The notes under the pieces are model-generated. The model was given only the letters and a program-made list of their open reading frames with translations. It had not been told where the DNA came from and did not search any database. A stretch of DNA of 35,994 nucleotides, taken from Plantago elongata. Lineage: Eukaryota; Streptophyta; Magnoliopsida; Lamiales; Plantaginaceae. How positions within the stretch are numbered: the stretch's first letter is position 1; each line of letters begins with the position of its first letter. The DNA lies in contig JAYMSP010001116.1 of NCBI GenBank assembly GCA_036897095.1, positions 1 through 35,994 on the forward strand. The letters are read 5' to 3'. The position numbers and the translations under genes were made by a program. Positions 10,395 through 22,094 of this stretch are shown piece after piece.

Positions 10395-13300
10395 CTACAT
10401 CCTTATCGGTGTGTGCAACGATAATATGCTCAATTGCTCCCACTCTCCTCCTGATGCAATGGATGATCTCATTTTCGGGCGATTTCTTCTGTTCAACTTG
10501 GAACTGCTTGAAATGTGACATGTTTCCCTTGTGTATCTCATCCTCAACGGTTTAATGACTGCACGGGGGAAGCTTACTGAAGTGCTTGAGAACTGCCCCT
10601 TCACCGAAAACTGATCTGATGGTAAAGGAGGAGACTTTTGCTTCCCAAATTTCCCTTCGTTCAACCTTAAAAATGACTGCCGCAAGTTTGATGGAACCTA
10701 TGGAGTCGATAAAAATAAATAAAATGAAAACGATGAATTTCGAAACAACACGGTAATGTAGCCACAATTTAATCTGAGCTGCTAAACAATTCATTTAAGT
10801 TTTCTTTACTATATACAACCATACTTTGAAAGCGGAGAAATGCAATAAGGGTGGATTGTCTGTTTTGAGAAAACCATTATTTGAATTTTATTAGCATTTG
10901 AAAACAATACATGGGAATTTCATTTTTAACAGGAAAAGGACCAAAGGATGTTGAATTTAGTCCATGCATGAATCACATCCCATATGTTACTAAATAAATG
11001 CATAAAATGTTTAGGATAGCCGGAACTTACCAATGATACAAGATTGTAACCAGCAAATGATAGGGAGGTTGCTGCAAATGTAGAATTGCCAAAAGAACTT
11101 CCCTTCCTATCGTTACTTGATGGATTTTGATCTTCAATGGTTCCAAAACTGGAAGGTGCGGAATCATCATCCTCTTCATCGTCATCATCCTCTTCCGCAT
11201 AAACATCTTCCACTTCAACTTCGACAGGAATTTCTTTCAACTGATTTGTTGGTTCAGAAACTGAATTATCTTCTGTTTCTTGTTCTTCTTTTTCTTCTTC
11301 TTGATCTTCTTTTTGTACTTGTTCCTTTTCTTCTTGTTGATCTTCTTCTTCTACGTCATCTTCTTCTTCCATGTCGTCTTGATCTACTCTATTTTCCTCC
11401 TCTTTCTGCAGTCTCTCATAAACTGCATCCAAATCTTCAATGGATTCTTTCAGAGCGAACTCAGCATCTACCACTTCAAGTTCTTTCTTCAATTGATCTA
11501 ACTTGGCCTCACTAGCCTTTTTCCTTTCCTGCAATTTGGCTAGTTTCTCAGAGTCAAGTTCCTTTCTATTTGCATTAATAATCGGGTCCTCTCCATTGAA
11601 CTCATCAAAGCCAAGAGGCAGGAACTCAATCTTATCAGGGTCTACATCTTCGCCCTCCTTCAGCGGTGGTTGCCAAAATAACCGGATGCCATGTTCCTCA
11701 TCTTCCATATAGTTAATAATTTTCCCAGTCGGAGTATGCAAGATAACGGGATCTTCGGTGTAAATGAGCTTCGATGGATCCTCAGGATCAGGTTCCGGCT
11801 CTTTATTTATGAGTACAAATTCTTGCTTCTCATCTGACCACCAAAAAAGGATTGAAAAAATAAATAAAGGATCATCCAGTTTTATACAAACAGCACACAC
11901 GCATATTACCAGGCAAAACAACTTTAGTTTTTATTACGTGGAAGTATTGGAATAAATACATCCAAAACCAATAATTATCCTATCCACCCTAAAAAGAATT
12001 AGGTTGCCTGCTGTCTCCCTCCTTAGACTTCGTTAGTTTTGAAAAATCACATCTACCTCTCCACTTTGATAAACACTATAAATTTTTTGTCTAGCCATCA
12101 AGAATCTATTTGCTGATTTCCATAAATACCTGCATATTAATTAAACCAAAACGGCCACACTGGACCAAGTAAAAGTGCTTAGAAGGTTGAAGGGTGATAT
12201 CCCTGAAAATAGTTAATCTTTTCATGAAGGTACTTAATACTACTGGTTAGTGAGAATAACTTATTTTAGACAGTCGAACTGTAAGATGAATGCAAAATTA
12301 AAGGAATGCGAATAGCGCTTGGTTAGGTAGTGGTATGATTTTTATTAATATTTAAGGTGTGCAAATAGGGGAATACGCTCAACACTTATGGGTGATTGTG
12401 TTCAATCATTACTAATATTCGAGGTGTTCCCATTTTCCAACTGTTAGATTGTTTATTACAAGTTCTTGACTTGATTAAAAGACTAGCTTGGATTTTATGG
12501 TAGACAAAAACTAGAAAATAGTTTTTAAAACATAATTGCAATTGTAAATTACTCTAGATCGGTCAAAAAGGGAAGGGGGGAGGGGAACAAAGGTTACATG
12601 CATATATGCACTCACAATTATTTTTGTAAATTATAAACATAAGAATAACAGAGACACCATTGCCTCAGATTATGCATAGAGAGACAGCCTATGAGACCTC
12701 ATACGAATAAACTCACAGCCTCAGATACATATACATGTACAGAGCAAGATCTCCAAGACACACACACACACACACCATATGGCAAATAGTTATGTGAGTT
12801 ACATTTCACCTAGCAGAATGAATAGTAAGGATTATCTTGAGATATGAGTAAGAGAAGACATTGCATAGTTGCAAGGGAGATAAAGTGCAACTTTTTAGAC
12901 TCAGCAGTATCTATAAGTAGGCCATGATTGGAGAGCAGATTTAAGCGTCAAATTTTATATAAAAAGTCTAAAATGGATTAAAACAGCAGACCAATATGGC
13001 TGGCCTTTACATAACATTGTTTACCGTTTGCCCACCAATATTCGAGTTCAGAAGGCATAGGTAGCCTCAGTGGAGCTTTGTGGAATGAGTTCAGCCACAT
13101 TTCTCTCTCTTCATCCACCTCACAGACATAGTTTTTCCAATAATCAGGAACCTGCAAACCACAAACCATTACATTCTTGACACAACTTAGAGCTTTGTCT
13201 TTAAATATATCAAGGGACTTACTTCATAAAATTGATTGATAAATCCTGGCGCCATCCACACATCCTCTTCTTCATACATGTAAGGATGCTGAGGATCCGA

Positions 13301-16300
13301 ATACGGACCATAATACTCTCTAACCACTGTGTAATAAACCCACAACTCATGTTAGGGATAGAAACAGTGAGCATGAAGTCAACACCAGCACAAGACAGAT
13401 TTATTTACAATATAAATGTGTATTTGCTATAAGTCCATTTTTCTTTGCACTTGTACAATATAAATGTGTGTATTTACTATCTAGCTATCATTAATAACCC
13501 TAAATCGTCATCCCATATACAATCAATAATTAGTAATCAGAATGCAGCCAAATATATAATAATGTGATTACGTCACGCAGTGAAAGGTCAATCTCCTTTG
13601 ATGAACGAATATTACTACGATTGATCATTTACCAAAAACCATAAGCTTCAAATTAACACATACATCCAGGTATGTGGAAATTTGCGAAAACAAGCAACAT
13701 TTACGAATTTAACTCACTTCCATCAGGTTTGTTGACAAACATGCGTGCCTTTGCGGCTGCAACCTCTGCTATACCTGCATGAAGCTGAGGTAACATACCC
13801 TAAGTGGTACTCACAATACCCAAGCAAAATCTAAGAGAGGGAGAGGGAGAATCTTTAACGTACCCCTGATACATCTGCATCACAGCCAGCTGGATCCAAC
13901 AAATGTTCGCCAAAATAGAATCGACCCTATTCATGCAAATAAAAATGCAGAGGATCAAGTATAGCATATTGACCACCATAATATGCGGCTATAGGCCTAT
14001 AGTAAAAGCATATGGAACGTATGAAGTTGCCTGCAATATTGTGTTTATCGTGTTATTCATTTCAGTCCAGAATTTAATATTATTAATAGATTGACCGAAA
14101 AAGTTTATCAACAAGGAAATCCAACATGAGAATAAAGACTATTAGAGCAAGACGCCGCGTATTGGATGCGAAACGTAAACATACAGGATCAAGTTGCATA
14201 AGTAACAGAATGCCATACACCTATGCAGTATCTAAGCCATTATCCGTTTCTGTTCTTCAACTGAAGTACCTCAAACTTCCTTAAGATGTCAATAATTGAA
14301 TGCAAGGTAAAAAGGATTGACAGCAATAGGATAATGGTATGTGCTTACATATGTTGTTTGCTCATTGACTTCATATACACCACATCCGTGAAACCTCCCA
14401 TGTTTCCACTGACCAGCATATCTGTATCGCCCTTTGTCCCTAGCACCAAAAATATATGGAACCATCAAATAGAGAAAGCAGTAAATAGTGATAGTCAGCA
14501 AAAAGCTTTGGTAAATACAGTCAAAAACTGATTTTCAGAATAACAAACCAAGTGGATAACACCGAACAGTTTATGTTTCACGCTAGCAACTTAGCGAGAG
14601 TTTATCTTATGGAGGTATAATAAAACTTTTACAAATGAATTCTGGATTAATAGATAAGACCATCTTTTTGTCTTCGTAATAAATTATTTCCCCGGAGTCA
14701 TTTCAGGGTATCATTCATTAACCACAACAAAACTTACGGCTTCTTTCCAAAGTATCTGATCCACTCCTTATTCTCATAGAAAGGGATTTCATATTCTCCG
14801 TCAGCTAAGGCTATACTGTCTTCAATATCCTTCTCAAGCCATTCTCGATCTTCATCGCACATAGAATCTCTTAATATTGGGTGCCCTTCAGCTCTCATTT
14901 TAGCTTCCAGCCTGGAAACAACAATGACATCTAATAAATTCTTCAGAAGATGCATCTAATCTACCTGATGATCATACCATCAATGAGCTACCAAAGCATG
15001 AAAGACATACTTCGAACCAGGAATAGGTTCAATCGTAGGAATGTCCACTTCGATAACACCATGACCTTCCATTTGGTTTTGCATCCATTCTCCTTCATAC
15101 CTACAAACATCAGCCCAAGAAAGCTTAGGAGACACTAACCTAGAACAAACTACATAATCTAAACCGAACGTGCATTCTCATTTCTTTCACGGAAATTAAC
15201 AAATTGAAATAGGTAAACACACCTGACCAATCCGTCCTCAGCAACATAAACACCTTTCCCATGAGCTACATCATCCCAAACAGTGCCTTCATACCTTAGC
15301 AAAACAAACAGCTGCAGTTTATCATCATAGAATCAAACACATGTACAATGACCATCCATGTTCAAGACTACAATCCTCCATTAACAGACCTACCTAGCTA
15401 AGTGCAATGTACATTGATTACTGGTTCCTAATTGCCGTAACCAATACAGTCAACATGGTTACGACTATAATCCTCCATCCACAGGCCTATCTAAGTGTAA
15501 TGTACATTGATTACTAGTCCCTAATTGCCGTAATCAATCCAATCAAGATAACACGTTTACGACTATAATCCTCCATCAACAGGCCTACCTAAGTGCAACG
15601 TACATTGATTACTAGTTCCTGATCATTATAACCAATCCAATCAAGATAACATTTTTACACTAAAAACAACATAACCGATAACACCCAGAATGAAAACAAG
15701 CAAGCAATTGCATAAACAAACAAATACTCACGAGCTACCATCACGGAAGATGAAGCTAACCCACTTCAAAAACTCCTCAATCCTATCAAGCTCCTCAATA
15801 ACAGACATAGGCGTCTTAATATCCCGATTATTCCTCGGAACAACCGGATAAAACTTCCGATACGGAACATAAAATGGAGCAACCGGAGCATCACGACCAG
15901 CCCGAATCATGTCATCGATAACATCAAGCTCCTCCTCCTCAGCCCACTTAATGTCCCACCCAGGTTTGGTCATCTCAGCCGGCGCATCACCCCAAAGCTC
16001 CATCAAATCCTCCTCACGCCAGTTTTCGGGGTCGGGCGGGAAGTTGAAAGGGTCCTTGCGCCTGGCATCGCGTTCAATAGCGTCCTGTTTGAGCTTGAGG
16101 TATCGGGTGGAATTGAGGACCTTGTTGAAGCGAGCGATGTTGGCTTCAGGAGTGTTGTCTTCGGCTTTGGGTTGGGGAATGGGTTGGATTGAACCGGGTG
16201 TGCCGTCTCGTCGGATGAAGGTGAGGGGCTCATAGTCGGTGGTGTCAATTTCATCCGAGGGTTGGTCTTCTTGTTCTTCTTCGTCTGAGGATTCCGATGA

Positions 16301-16381
16301 TTCTTCTTCTTCTTCGTTTTCTTCTTGTTCTTCGTCTGGGTTCGGGTTGGGTTCTGGTTTGGGTTTTTGTTGTTGCGACAT
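10395..16381 (-). CDS. TIC100: TIC100-like subunit of the plastid inner-envelope protein translocon (11 exons)
   Basis: Joined exons, all with GT-AG borders and consistent phase: 15732-16381, 15223-15294, 15011-15100, 14738-14911, 14349-14439, 13864-13926, 13718-13784, 13223-13326, 13025-13151, 11031-11833, 10395-10697. They total 2,544 nt, giving 847 residues; Arabidopsis TIC100/EMB1211 (At5g22640) is about 870. Residues 15-45 are acidic. MORN-type repeats start at 218 (YEGTVWDDVAHGKGVYV), 242 (YEGEWMQNQMEGHGVIEV) and 337 (AGQWKHGRFHGCGVYEV). Residues 438-560 are the most conserved core, with VPDYWKNYVCEVDEEREMW and DPVILHTPTGKIINY. Residues 570-625 look coiled-coil, and 624-704 are a glutamate/aspartate-rich tract. 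The C-terminal exon is basic and serine-rich. TIC100 is known to work with TIC20, TIC56 and TIC214 in importing proteins into chloroplasts. No lesion is visible, so it is probably active. Confidence 0.95.
11834..13024 (-). other. Large intron 9 of TIC100
   Basis: This 1,191-bp intron is by far the longest in the gene. It carries an (AC)n microsatellite at 12758-12775 and two diverged direct copies of a TAATATT..AGGTGT block near 12345-12430. No exon-like reading frame is seen in it. Confidence 0.75.
12758..12775. repeat. (AC)9 microsatellite
   Basis: A perfect dinucleotide run inside TIC100 intron 9. Runs of this kind are often length-variable between individuals. Confidence 0.9.
15366..15658. 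repeat. Three-copy tandem repeat, about 97 bp, in TIC100 intron 1
   Basis: Units begin at 15366, 15463 and 15561, each with GACTAYAATCCTCCAT, then an ACAGRCCTA word, AAGTGYAAYGTACATTGATT and a CCAATCC-like end. The second and third copies are closest to each other; the first has a few extra bases near 15398. The repeat fills most of the 437-bp intron between exons 1 and 2 and does not touch the splice sites. Confidence 0.92.
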
Positions 16382-16502
16382 TGCTAGTGTGTGAGAGTCA
16401 AGATGATGAAGAAGATAAGATGAGGAAGAGTTTGGGTTTTGGGTTTAAATATTCAGGCAGAAACGGTGAGTGATGAGGGAGAGAGTTAGACGACGATAAC
16501 AT

Positions 16503-16508
16503 TGGGCT
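16503..16508 (+). promoter_or_regulatory. Site II-type TGGGCT element upstream of TIC100
   Basis: TGGGCT lies about 125 bp upstream of the TIC100 start codon. TGGGCY motifs (site II, bound by TCP factors) are known to be enriched near the starts of plant genes for organelle and translation functions. A single hexamer can occur by chance, so this is suggestive only. Confidence 0.35.
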
Positions 16509-16796
16509 GTTAGAGTTTTTATGCGAGTCGGATTGATTCGATTAGTTATTTTTAGTCGAGTTGAATCCGACTTCATATCATTAAAAGTAATCGATTTAAA
16601 AAGAAAATTTATATTTTGTTTACCACTTTTTTAAGATATCAACATTTTATTGAGACTAAAAAGACCGACTGAAATGTAAATTAACACATTAGTGTCAATT
16701 TCTTACGGGTCACGAAGCTGGGTTAAAACAATTTTTACGAGTTTTCGGGTTATAAATATGGACTGATAATAAACCGTCATTCTCAAATTGACGAGA

Positions 16797-17650
16797 ACAT
16801 TACTCAAATAGCTCAGTACATTACTCGAATAGGCAAAAACATTACTAGAATAGGTGAATTTGCCACACTTCCAATCCATTTCGCAGGTTGCTATATCGGG
16901 TTATATAATTTTGCGGGTTATTGAGTAGATCCATTTCAAATAAAATAAAAAATAAATCGTCATTTTAGATAGATAGATAGATAAGAACATTACTCAAATA
17001 GTTGATAACATTATCCAAATATATGTTAACACTACTAATACATATAAATAGTTGTAAATGGTACCAATATAGTTAAAAACATTACTCGAACATCAATCGT
17101 ATAAATAAGAACGTTAAAATACGTACACATATTGTGGAAATCGTAATATACTTGAAAAACATTTACATTTATATTTGTGAACATTATATATATACGTAAA
17201 AACATTGTTTGGATAATGACATCATTTTTTCTATTAGATAGACTTATTTGAGATTTATTTTTAAACTGATTAGAGATTTTTATACGTAGTATGCTATTTA
17301 TCTACATGTTTGGTCATCCATCGAAGATTCCCAGCAAGACTCATGTTAATTTCATCTCCACATTTATCTGTACAAAGAACATTATACGCATTAGCATAAA
17401 CCTTATACACATTACTGAGAACCTTTCATACATCACATTGAAAATTACATCATACTTTTTTCATGCATAAGGTTGTAGTTGAACAAACATAAGCATCACA
17501 CACATAATTGAGAATATAATGAGCATAATAATGAACATTGTAGTTATGATTGAAAACATTAAACATATAATTTGAACGACATTATAGTTAGTGTTTTCAA
17601 ATTGTAATGCACTTCTAAATTCATTCCATACATTTACAAAATCATTGAAA
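16797..17650 (+). repeat. Degenerate 21-bp-period repeat tract (tract 1)
   Basis: ACATTAC-type units recur exactly 21 bp apart: 16797, 16818, 16839; then 16987, 17008, 17029. More units follow with drift (17079, and 17379 onward, where ATTATACGCATTAGC and TTATACACATTACTG are also 21 bp out). A rough consensus is ACATTACTCAAATAGNTNAAA. Similar pairs occur farther on near 18090 and 19128-19149. No enclosing element ends could be fixed. A GATA run (about 16974-16983) lies inside. Confidence 0.7.
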
Positions 17651-18229
17651 GAATGAATTAGAATAAACATACATAATATATAGGATAATAATGTCACGAG
17701 TATAAATATTAAGGTTTAACTTTTGATGTATACCATCAAAATATTAAATATATCAAAAAAACATTAAAGATATGAATAACTACGTCAATTTGTGTAATAA
17801 AGTATTAATTTTAATATATTTATAAAATGAACAGTAGTTATAATTAATACTGGGTCAGGGGACTATTGGAGTTCAGTGAGTATGGGTAGTAGGCTGGAGC
17901 ATTACGGCAATGGATTTTTTGGTGCTTTTCTTTTGTTTCCTAGTGTATGTTGTCTAGTTTTGATGTAATTTGGTTCAACTCTCATATTTGTACACTTCTG
18001 ATGTCCAAATGATGTTTTTTAATAAGAAATTTCACTTCTTCGAAAAGTAAAAAATAAGTGTACTTTGCTTAAGTTAGCATCATCAATATAGTCTAGAACA
18101 TTACTGATATAATCCAAAACATTATACAAATATATCGTCAATAACATTTTATCGTTGTTGTGCGCGAATTTCAAATCTATTTTTTGAATCTGAACAAAAA
18201 TTGATGAAAACACCAGACCTTCATATACA

Positions 18230-18560
18230 AACATCATCACATAAACACGAATTTCACATAAATCAGTAGAGATTCAAGCAAAAATGAGATTGCGAGATGA
18301 AAACCATCAAAATAATGATCGATTTCACAAAAACTAGGTCGAGATCTAGTTTTTCGTACCTTTGTGATGTTGTTTCCGGTGAGATCTAGTCGTTTTTGAG
18401 CATTTTCGAGCTCGGTCGCTTTGAAACCACGTTGAAATGGAGATTTTGAGCTCAATAACATAGAAATCACATCGAGATGGAGTGGTTCGAGCAGTTTCCG
18501 GCGACTAGAAGAAAGTTTCTGGCGAAATTAAAGCTACAAAGGGGAAGAAGGTGAATGAAT
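18230..18560 (-). other. Leader-like sequence next to the 21-bp tract, perhaps transposon-derived
   Basis: On the minus strand this reads as moderate-GC sequence with an open frame (18237-18470) containing KSPFQRGFKATELENAQKRL and LTGNNITKVRKTRSRP. A possible GT donor (AAGGTACG) lies near 18362. It stands out from the AT-rich DNA on both sides. I cannot assign a protein family. The other 21-bp tract also has an AGATCT-containing, less AT-rich patch at its high-coordinate side (about 26690-26760), so the two may be corresponding parts of related elements. Confidence 0.3.
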
Positions 18561-18744
18561 GAATATTGAAATGTGGGTTTTGATTTGATTTATGTGGGTT
18601 GGGGTGTTTCTAGTAGCTTGTTTTTTATTTGGGGTTGTTGTATAATTAATGAAAGTTAGTCTTTCATGTCTTTTTTAAGGGTGGTCTCTCCTAAGACTTT
18701 CTCTTTCTTTACATATTTAAATATTTTTATAAATAAAGCTTGTT

Positions 18745-18890
18745 ATATTTATTCGAGTTCGAGCCGATCTTGAACTCGTTAGTCGTTACATGCTATTCGA
18801 GCTCAAGTTGGAGCACATTTTTTTACTCGTGTTTAACAATCTCGAGCTCGTTACACGTTACTCGACTCAACTCAGCTCGTTTAACATCAC
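18745..18890. repeat. Short GAGCTCG/ACTCG-rich patch
   Basis: Within 150 bp there are repeated TTCGAG, GAGCTC, ACTCGT and CTCGTTACA words, giving a locally repetitive, higher-GC patch. Similar GAGCTCG-rich stretches are common in plant transposon ends, but no element boundary can be drawn here. Confidence 0.35.
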
Positions 18891-19077
18891 TAAACATTGT
18901 GGAGTAAATTGTTTTCCTTTTATTTGTTTTTATTTTTACTTTCTCTCAAGAAAAAACACTTAAAAGATCGTACACGAGTATCTCTTTTTTTAATACTTTA
19001 AATTTCTGAATAATTCATATGAAGTGTGATTTAATGGAGGCACTAGGAAAGACAAAATAATTACACTTATATCATAA

Positions 19078-19175
19078 AACATTAGAAATTTAATAAGAGC
19101 ATTGATGATATAAAATGTTCGCTCATAAAACATTACTCATATTGTTTAAAACATTGTACATATATTTAGGAATAT
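19078..19175 (+). repeat. Outlying 21-bp-period units
   Basis: AACATTACTCATATTG at about 19127 and AACATTGTACATATA 21 bp later match the units of the tract at 16797-17650. They suggest that the tract once extended this far and was broken by later insertions. Confidence 0.5.
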
Positions 19176-19180
19176 CAATT

Positions 19181-19850
19181 TATATATCAGATCTCTCACT
19201 AATGGACGTTTCTTTTAATACTTTGTGTAATCTCAATGGATAATGGAAAATAAGTTACTAAATAATTTTATCAATAACTATTTATAATCAATATACGTAC
19301 TAAAACATTGAAGATGTGAGTTTTGTCATAATTAGAGATGATCATAAAATTACTGAACTGAAAAATCATTTTTCGGGCATAACCTAAACATTGAATTGAA
19401 GATTTTTTTTTCCGACCACACACCCCCACCCCGACAAAAAAAAAATAGTTGACAAAAAATATTTTCAACATATTTCCACGAGAAATAATTCTGGCCGAAA
19501 GAATTTTATTTTATAAATCATTTGAGGAAAATTGGTTTGGTGGACATATTTGGAGGAAATTAAATGTATACAATCTAACTTTATCATTTTTTTAAATAAC
19601 AGTGACTCCAGTTCTCTTATACACATTTTTGATTACGTAAAATTAAGTGACCAAGATAATGAAATAATGATTCACCCATTGGTGCATTCTCCCTTGAATC
19701 CAAAGTTAAATTGAGATGTAAGAGTCGTCGCCTCTATCATCAAAATGACAATACAAATGTTGAGTACTTGAGTTAATCACTAGGTCGTCGTCTTATTTAA
19801 TACTAGTTGATAATCTTTGTAATAAATATAAACGTGGGAAATAATTTAGT
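19181..19850. other. Intergenic, no gene recognised
   Basis: AT-rich spacer with only short reading frames and no recognisable element or gene. Confidence 0.4.
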
Positions 19851-19851
19851 T

Positions 19852-19880
19852 TGGGCTAGTGATGAATTGGTGTTGGCCCA
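19852..19880 (+). promoter_or_regulatory. Paired site II-type elements upstream of the mTERF gene
   Basis: TGGGCT (19852-19857) and GGCCCA (19875-19880) lie about 210-235 bp before the mTERF ATG, in opposite orientations, and a related ATGGCCCT lies at 19892-19899. Closely spaced TGGGCY elements are known in promoters of nuclear genes for mitochondrial and plastid proteins, which fits the downstream gene. Confidence 0.45.
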
Positions 19881-20087
19881 TAACAATTAAAATGGCCCTT
19901 TAAGCAAGCCAACCCGAAATCTGAATTTATATGTTCTGTCGTCTGATGACCCTAATCCGTGTTGAGTTCACCATTTCCAGCCAGCCATCATTCTCGCAGG
20001 CACCTCCGAAATCCAAATCCGTCTGTCAATTTCTGATTTTACTTGTGCTTAATCACATACTCTATTGTTTTTTCTAATCCAGCAGCC

Positions 20088-21154
20088 ATGTTCCTATTAC
20101 ACACTCGCAAAACTCTACTTCACTTCCCTCGTACTTCATCCCTGCTTCTCAAATCGCCCTCTTCTGTTTCTTCTCATTACCATTATCATTTATCTACTTT
20201 ACCATCACCAAACCAATCATCTGTTTCATCAACCAACCCTCATAACTCAGATTCCCTATTTTCCTTTCTCAAAGACAATGGCTTTTCCCAAACCCAATTC
20301 GACAACCTCATACACAAATGCCCTCCACTGCTCAATGCTAGCATCCACAATACTATTAACCCCAAATTCAACTGCTTCAAACAATTTCGTTTCTCTGATT
20401 CCGAAACAGCCGAGTACTTTCCAAGCAACTGTGGATCCTTGAATCTAGCTTGTCAAACAGGATCCTACCTGGTTTAACACTGTTGAAAGGCTTGCTGGGA
20501 TCCCACGATCTACTGGTGAAGCTTCTGATGAAATCGAATTGGCTCTTCCTCAAATCTGATTTGGAGAAGACGTTGGTACCAAATATTGACTACTTGACGA
20601 GCTGTGGCGTTCAAATGGGCCAGATACAGAGGTTATTGTTTCCAAAGTCGAGATTCTTATTGTGTAAACCCCAAACGATGAAGCAGTTTGTAGCTAAAGC
20701 TGAACGACTTGGGGCTGATAGAAGCTCCGGGATGTTTCTGCAAGCTGTTAGTGTCATTAGTTCGTACACTGAGGAGGCTTGGGAGCGTAAGGTGCAGGGT
20801 TTTCACGAATTGGGCTTTTCGGAAAATGATATGCATATGATGTCCAGGAAGCAACCAACTGCGTTTTCCTTCTCATCCGAGAAGGTGAAAAGAGTTGTGG
20901 AGCTCTTGCTTGCCACTGGGAAGTACACGATGAAGTCTATAAGTAGTTGTCCTGTAGCAATTGCGAGCAGTGTTGAGAATAGGTTCGAGCCCAGGCGGAG
21001 AATTTTGGAGGTTTTGGAGTGTAAAAAACTTATTAAAGAATGGCCTGCTCTTAGTGTTCTTTGCTGCCGGACGGACGTGAAGTTCTTCGATAAATTTGTT
21101 GCTCCCCACGTGAGTGAAATTTGTGAAGTGTTGCCAACGGCTGCTAGTAGATGA
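20088..21154 (+). CDS. mTERF-family organelle gene-expression factor, frameshifted
   Basis: Intronless, as many plant mTERF genes are. The ATG at 20088 begins a likely transit peptide (MFLLHTRKTLLHFPRTSSLL) and then the first mTERF-like block, FLKDNGFSQTQFDNLIHKCP. At about 20414 one G is missing (GAGTA where GAGGTA is expected), and the correct reading moves to another frame: VLSKQLWILESSLSNRILPG. That frame runs on through VPNIDYLTSCGVQMGQIQRL, GMFLQAVSVIS, KVQGFHELGFSENDMHMM and LIKEWPALSVLCCRTDVKFF to TGA at 21152-21154. Corrected length would be about 355 residues, normal for the plant family. As given, translation from the ATG ends at 20475-20477. Everything else looks intact, so this is either a young pseudogene or a sequence error. 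mTERF proteins bind organelle nucleic acids and affect transcription or splicing; the target is unknown. Confidence 0.88.
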
Positions 21155-22094
21155 GGCTAGCTACATTCTTGTGCGGTGAAGAAGCTAATTGAGGAAGCAA
21201 TTGTATTGTTAGCTAGTGATGTCATCTTTAGGACAGTGGCTTCGTTTAAATTTGACATTTTGATCAACTTAATCATGGTCGAGTTGTGCTACTGGCTCGT
21301 GGGAGAAAATTGGACAAGAGTCGTACAAGTACTAACTTGCCTCAGTGGTATATGACTTGTATGTGTTTAAATCTGCTCTTTGGAAATTCATCAAGAGCTG
21401 AGTATCTTTGATGGAAAGTTATGATTGCACAACTTCTGCATGTTCTTGTTTGTGAAGTTTGCCTGTTTTTCTGTTTCATACTATTCAATATTGATGACCG
21501 GATGCAAGTTTCGTTGTTAACCAAAGAGTGGATGAAAGTAAGTAGTTGGTTTTTGATACAAAGAGTGGCCCCAAATATGTTGGGCTTTGAACGAGGGCCT
21601 TCTTGCACGGATTCAGATCCGACCCGACCCTGCTTCTAGTATCTTCTATCATGGCACTTGTTTTCTTTATCAACTAATCCAGCAATCAGCTTTGTAACAT
21701 GCCTTTAATGCTGGCTGTTATTGCCTTGTTCAACTGAACCTTTGCCTTTTGTTTGATGTTATTATGTTACCTGTGTATGTCTTGCACAGACTATCTCCAA
21801 AATATGCAGAAAAGTTTTTTCTTGATCACAAAATTCAGCAATGATCTCAGTTTATGACTTTTACTGCTGCTTCTTTATAGCATTGTTTCATTTGGTGGTC
21901 TGCTCTATGTTAATGTTAATGGTTAATACAAATGCTCCATGTTCTTCATATACCTTTTTGTTGTTTTTCTTTCACAATTTGTTTATATCATACACAAACT
22001 AGCTATCAGCAACACATCATTTGCTTTTCTGTATAAAATTCTGGATGTAACAACACAAATATATAGCTACATCTAAAGCCTACTCTATCTCAAA
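21155..22094. other. Convergent intergenic region between mTERF and PPR genes
   Basis: Both flanking genes end here, so it should contain two 3' untranslated regions and polyadenylation sites. The short frames within it are not protein-like. No RNA gene is recognised. Confidence 0.55.

Noticed and set aside
11117..11712. Open frames on the plus strand opposite TIC100 exon 10, rich in leucine and phenylalanine
   Set aside because: They are antisense shadows of the glutamate/aspartate-rich tract of TIC100, whose GAA/GAG codons read as TTC/CTC on the other strand.
16797..17650. CRISPR-like array
   Set aside because: The 21-bp units have no constant repeat separated by unique spacers of regular length, and the setting is a plant nuclear genome.
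17845..18055. Possible 3' end of a LINE or gene on the plus strand
   Set aside because: The stretch is less AT-rich and ends in a TTAATAAGAAATTTCAC-like tail, but there is no coding match, clear poly-A or target duplication.
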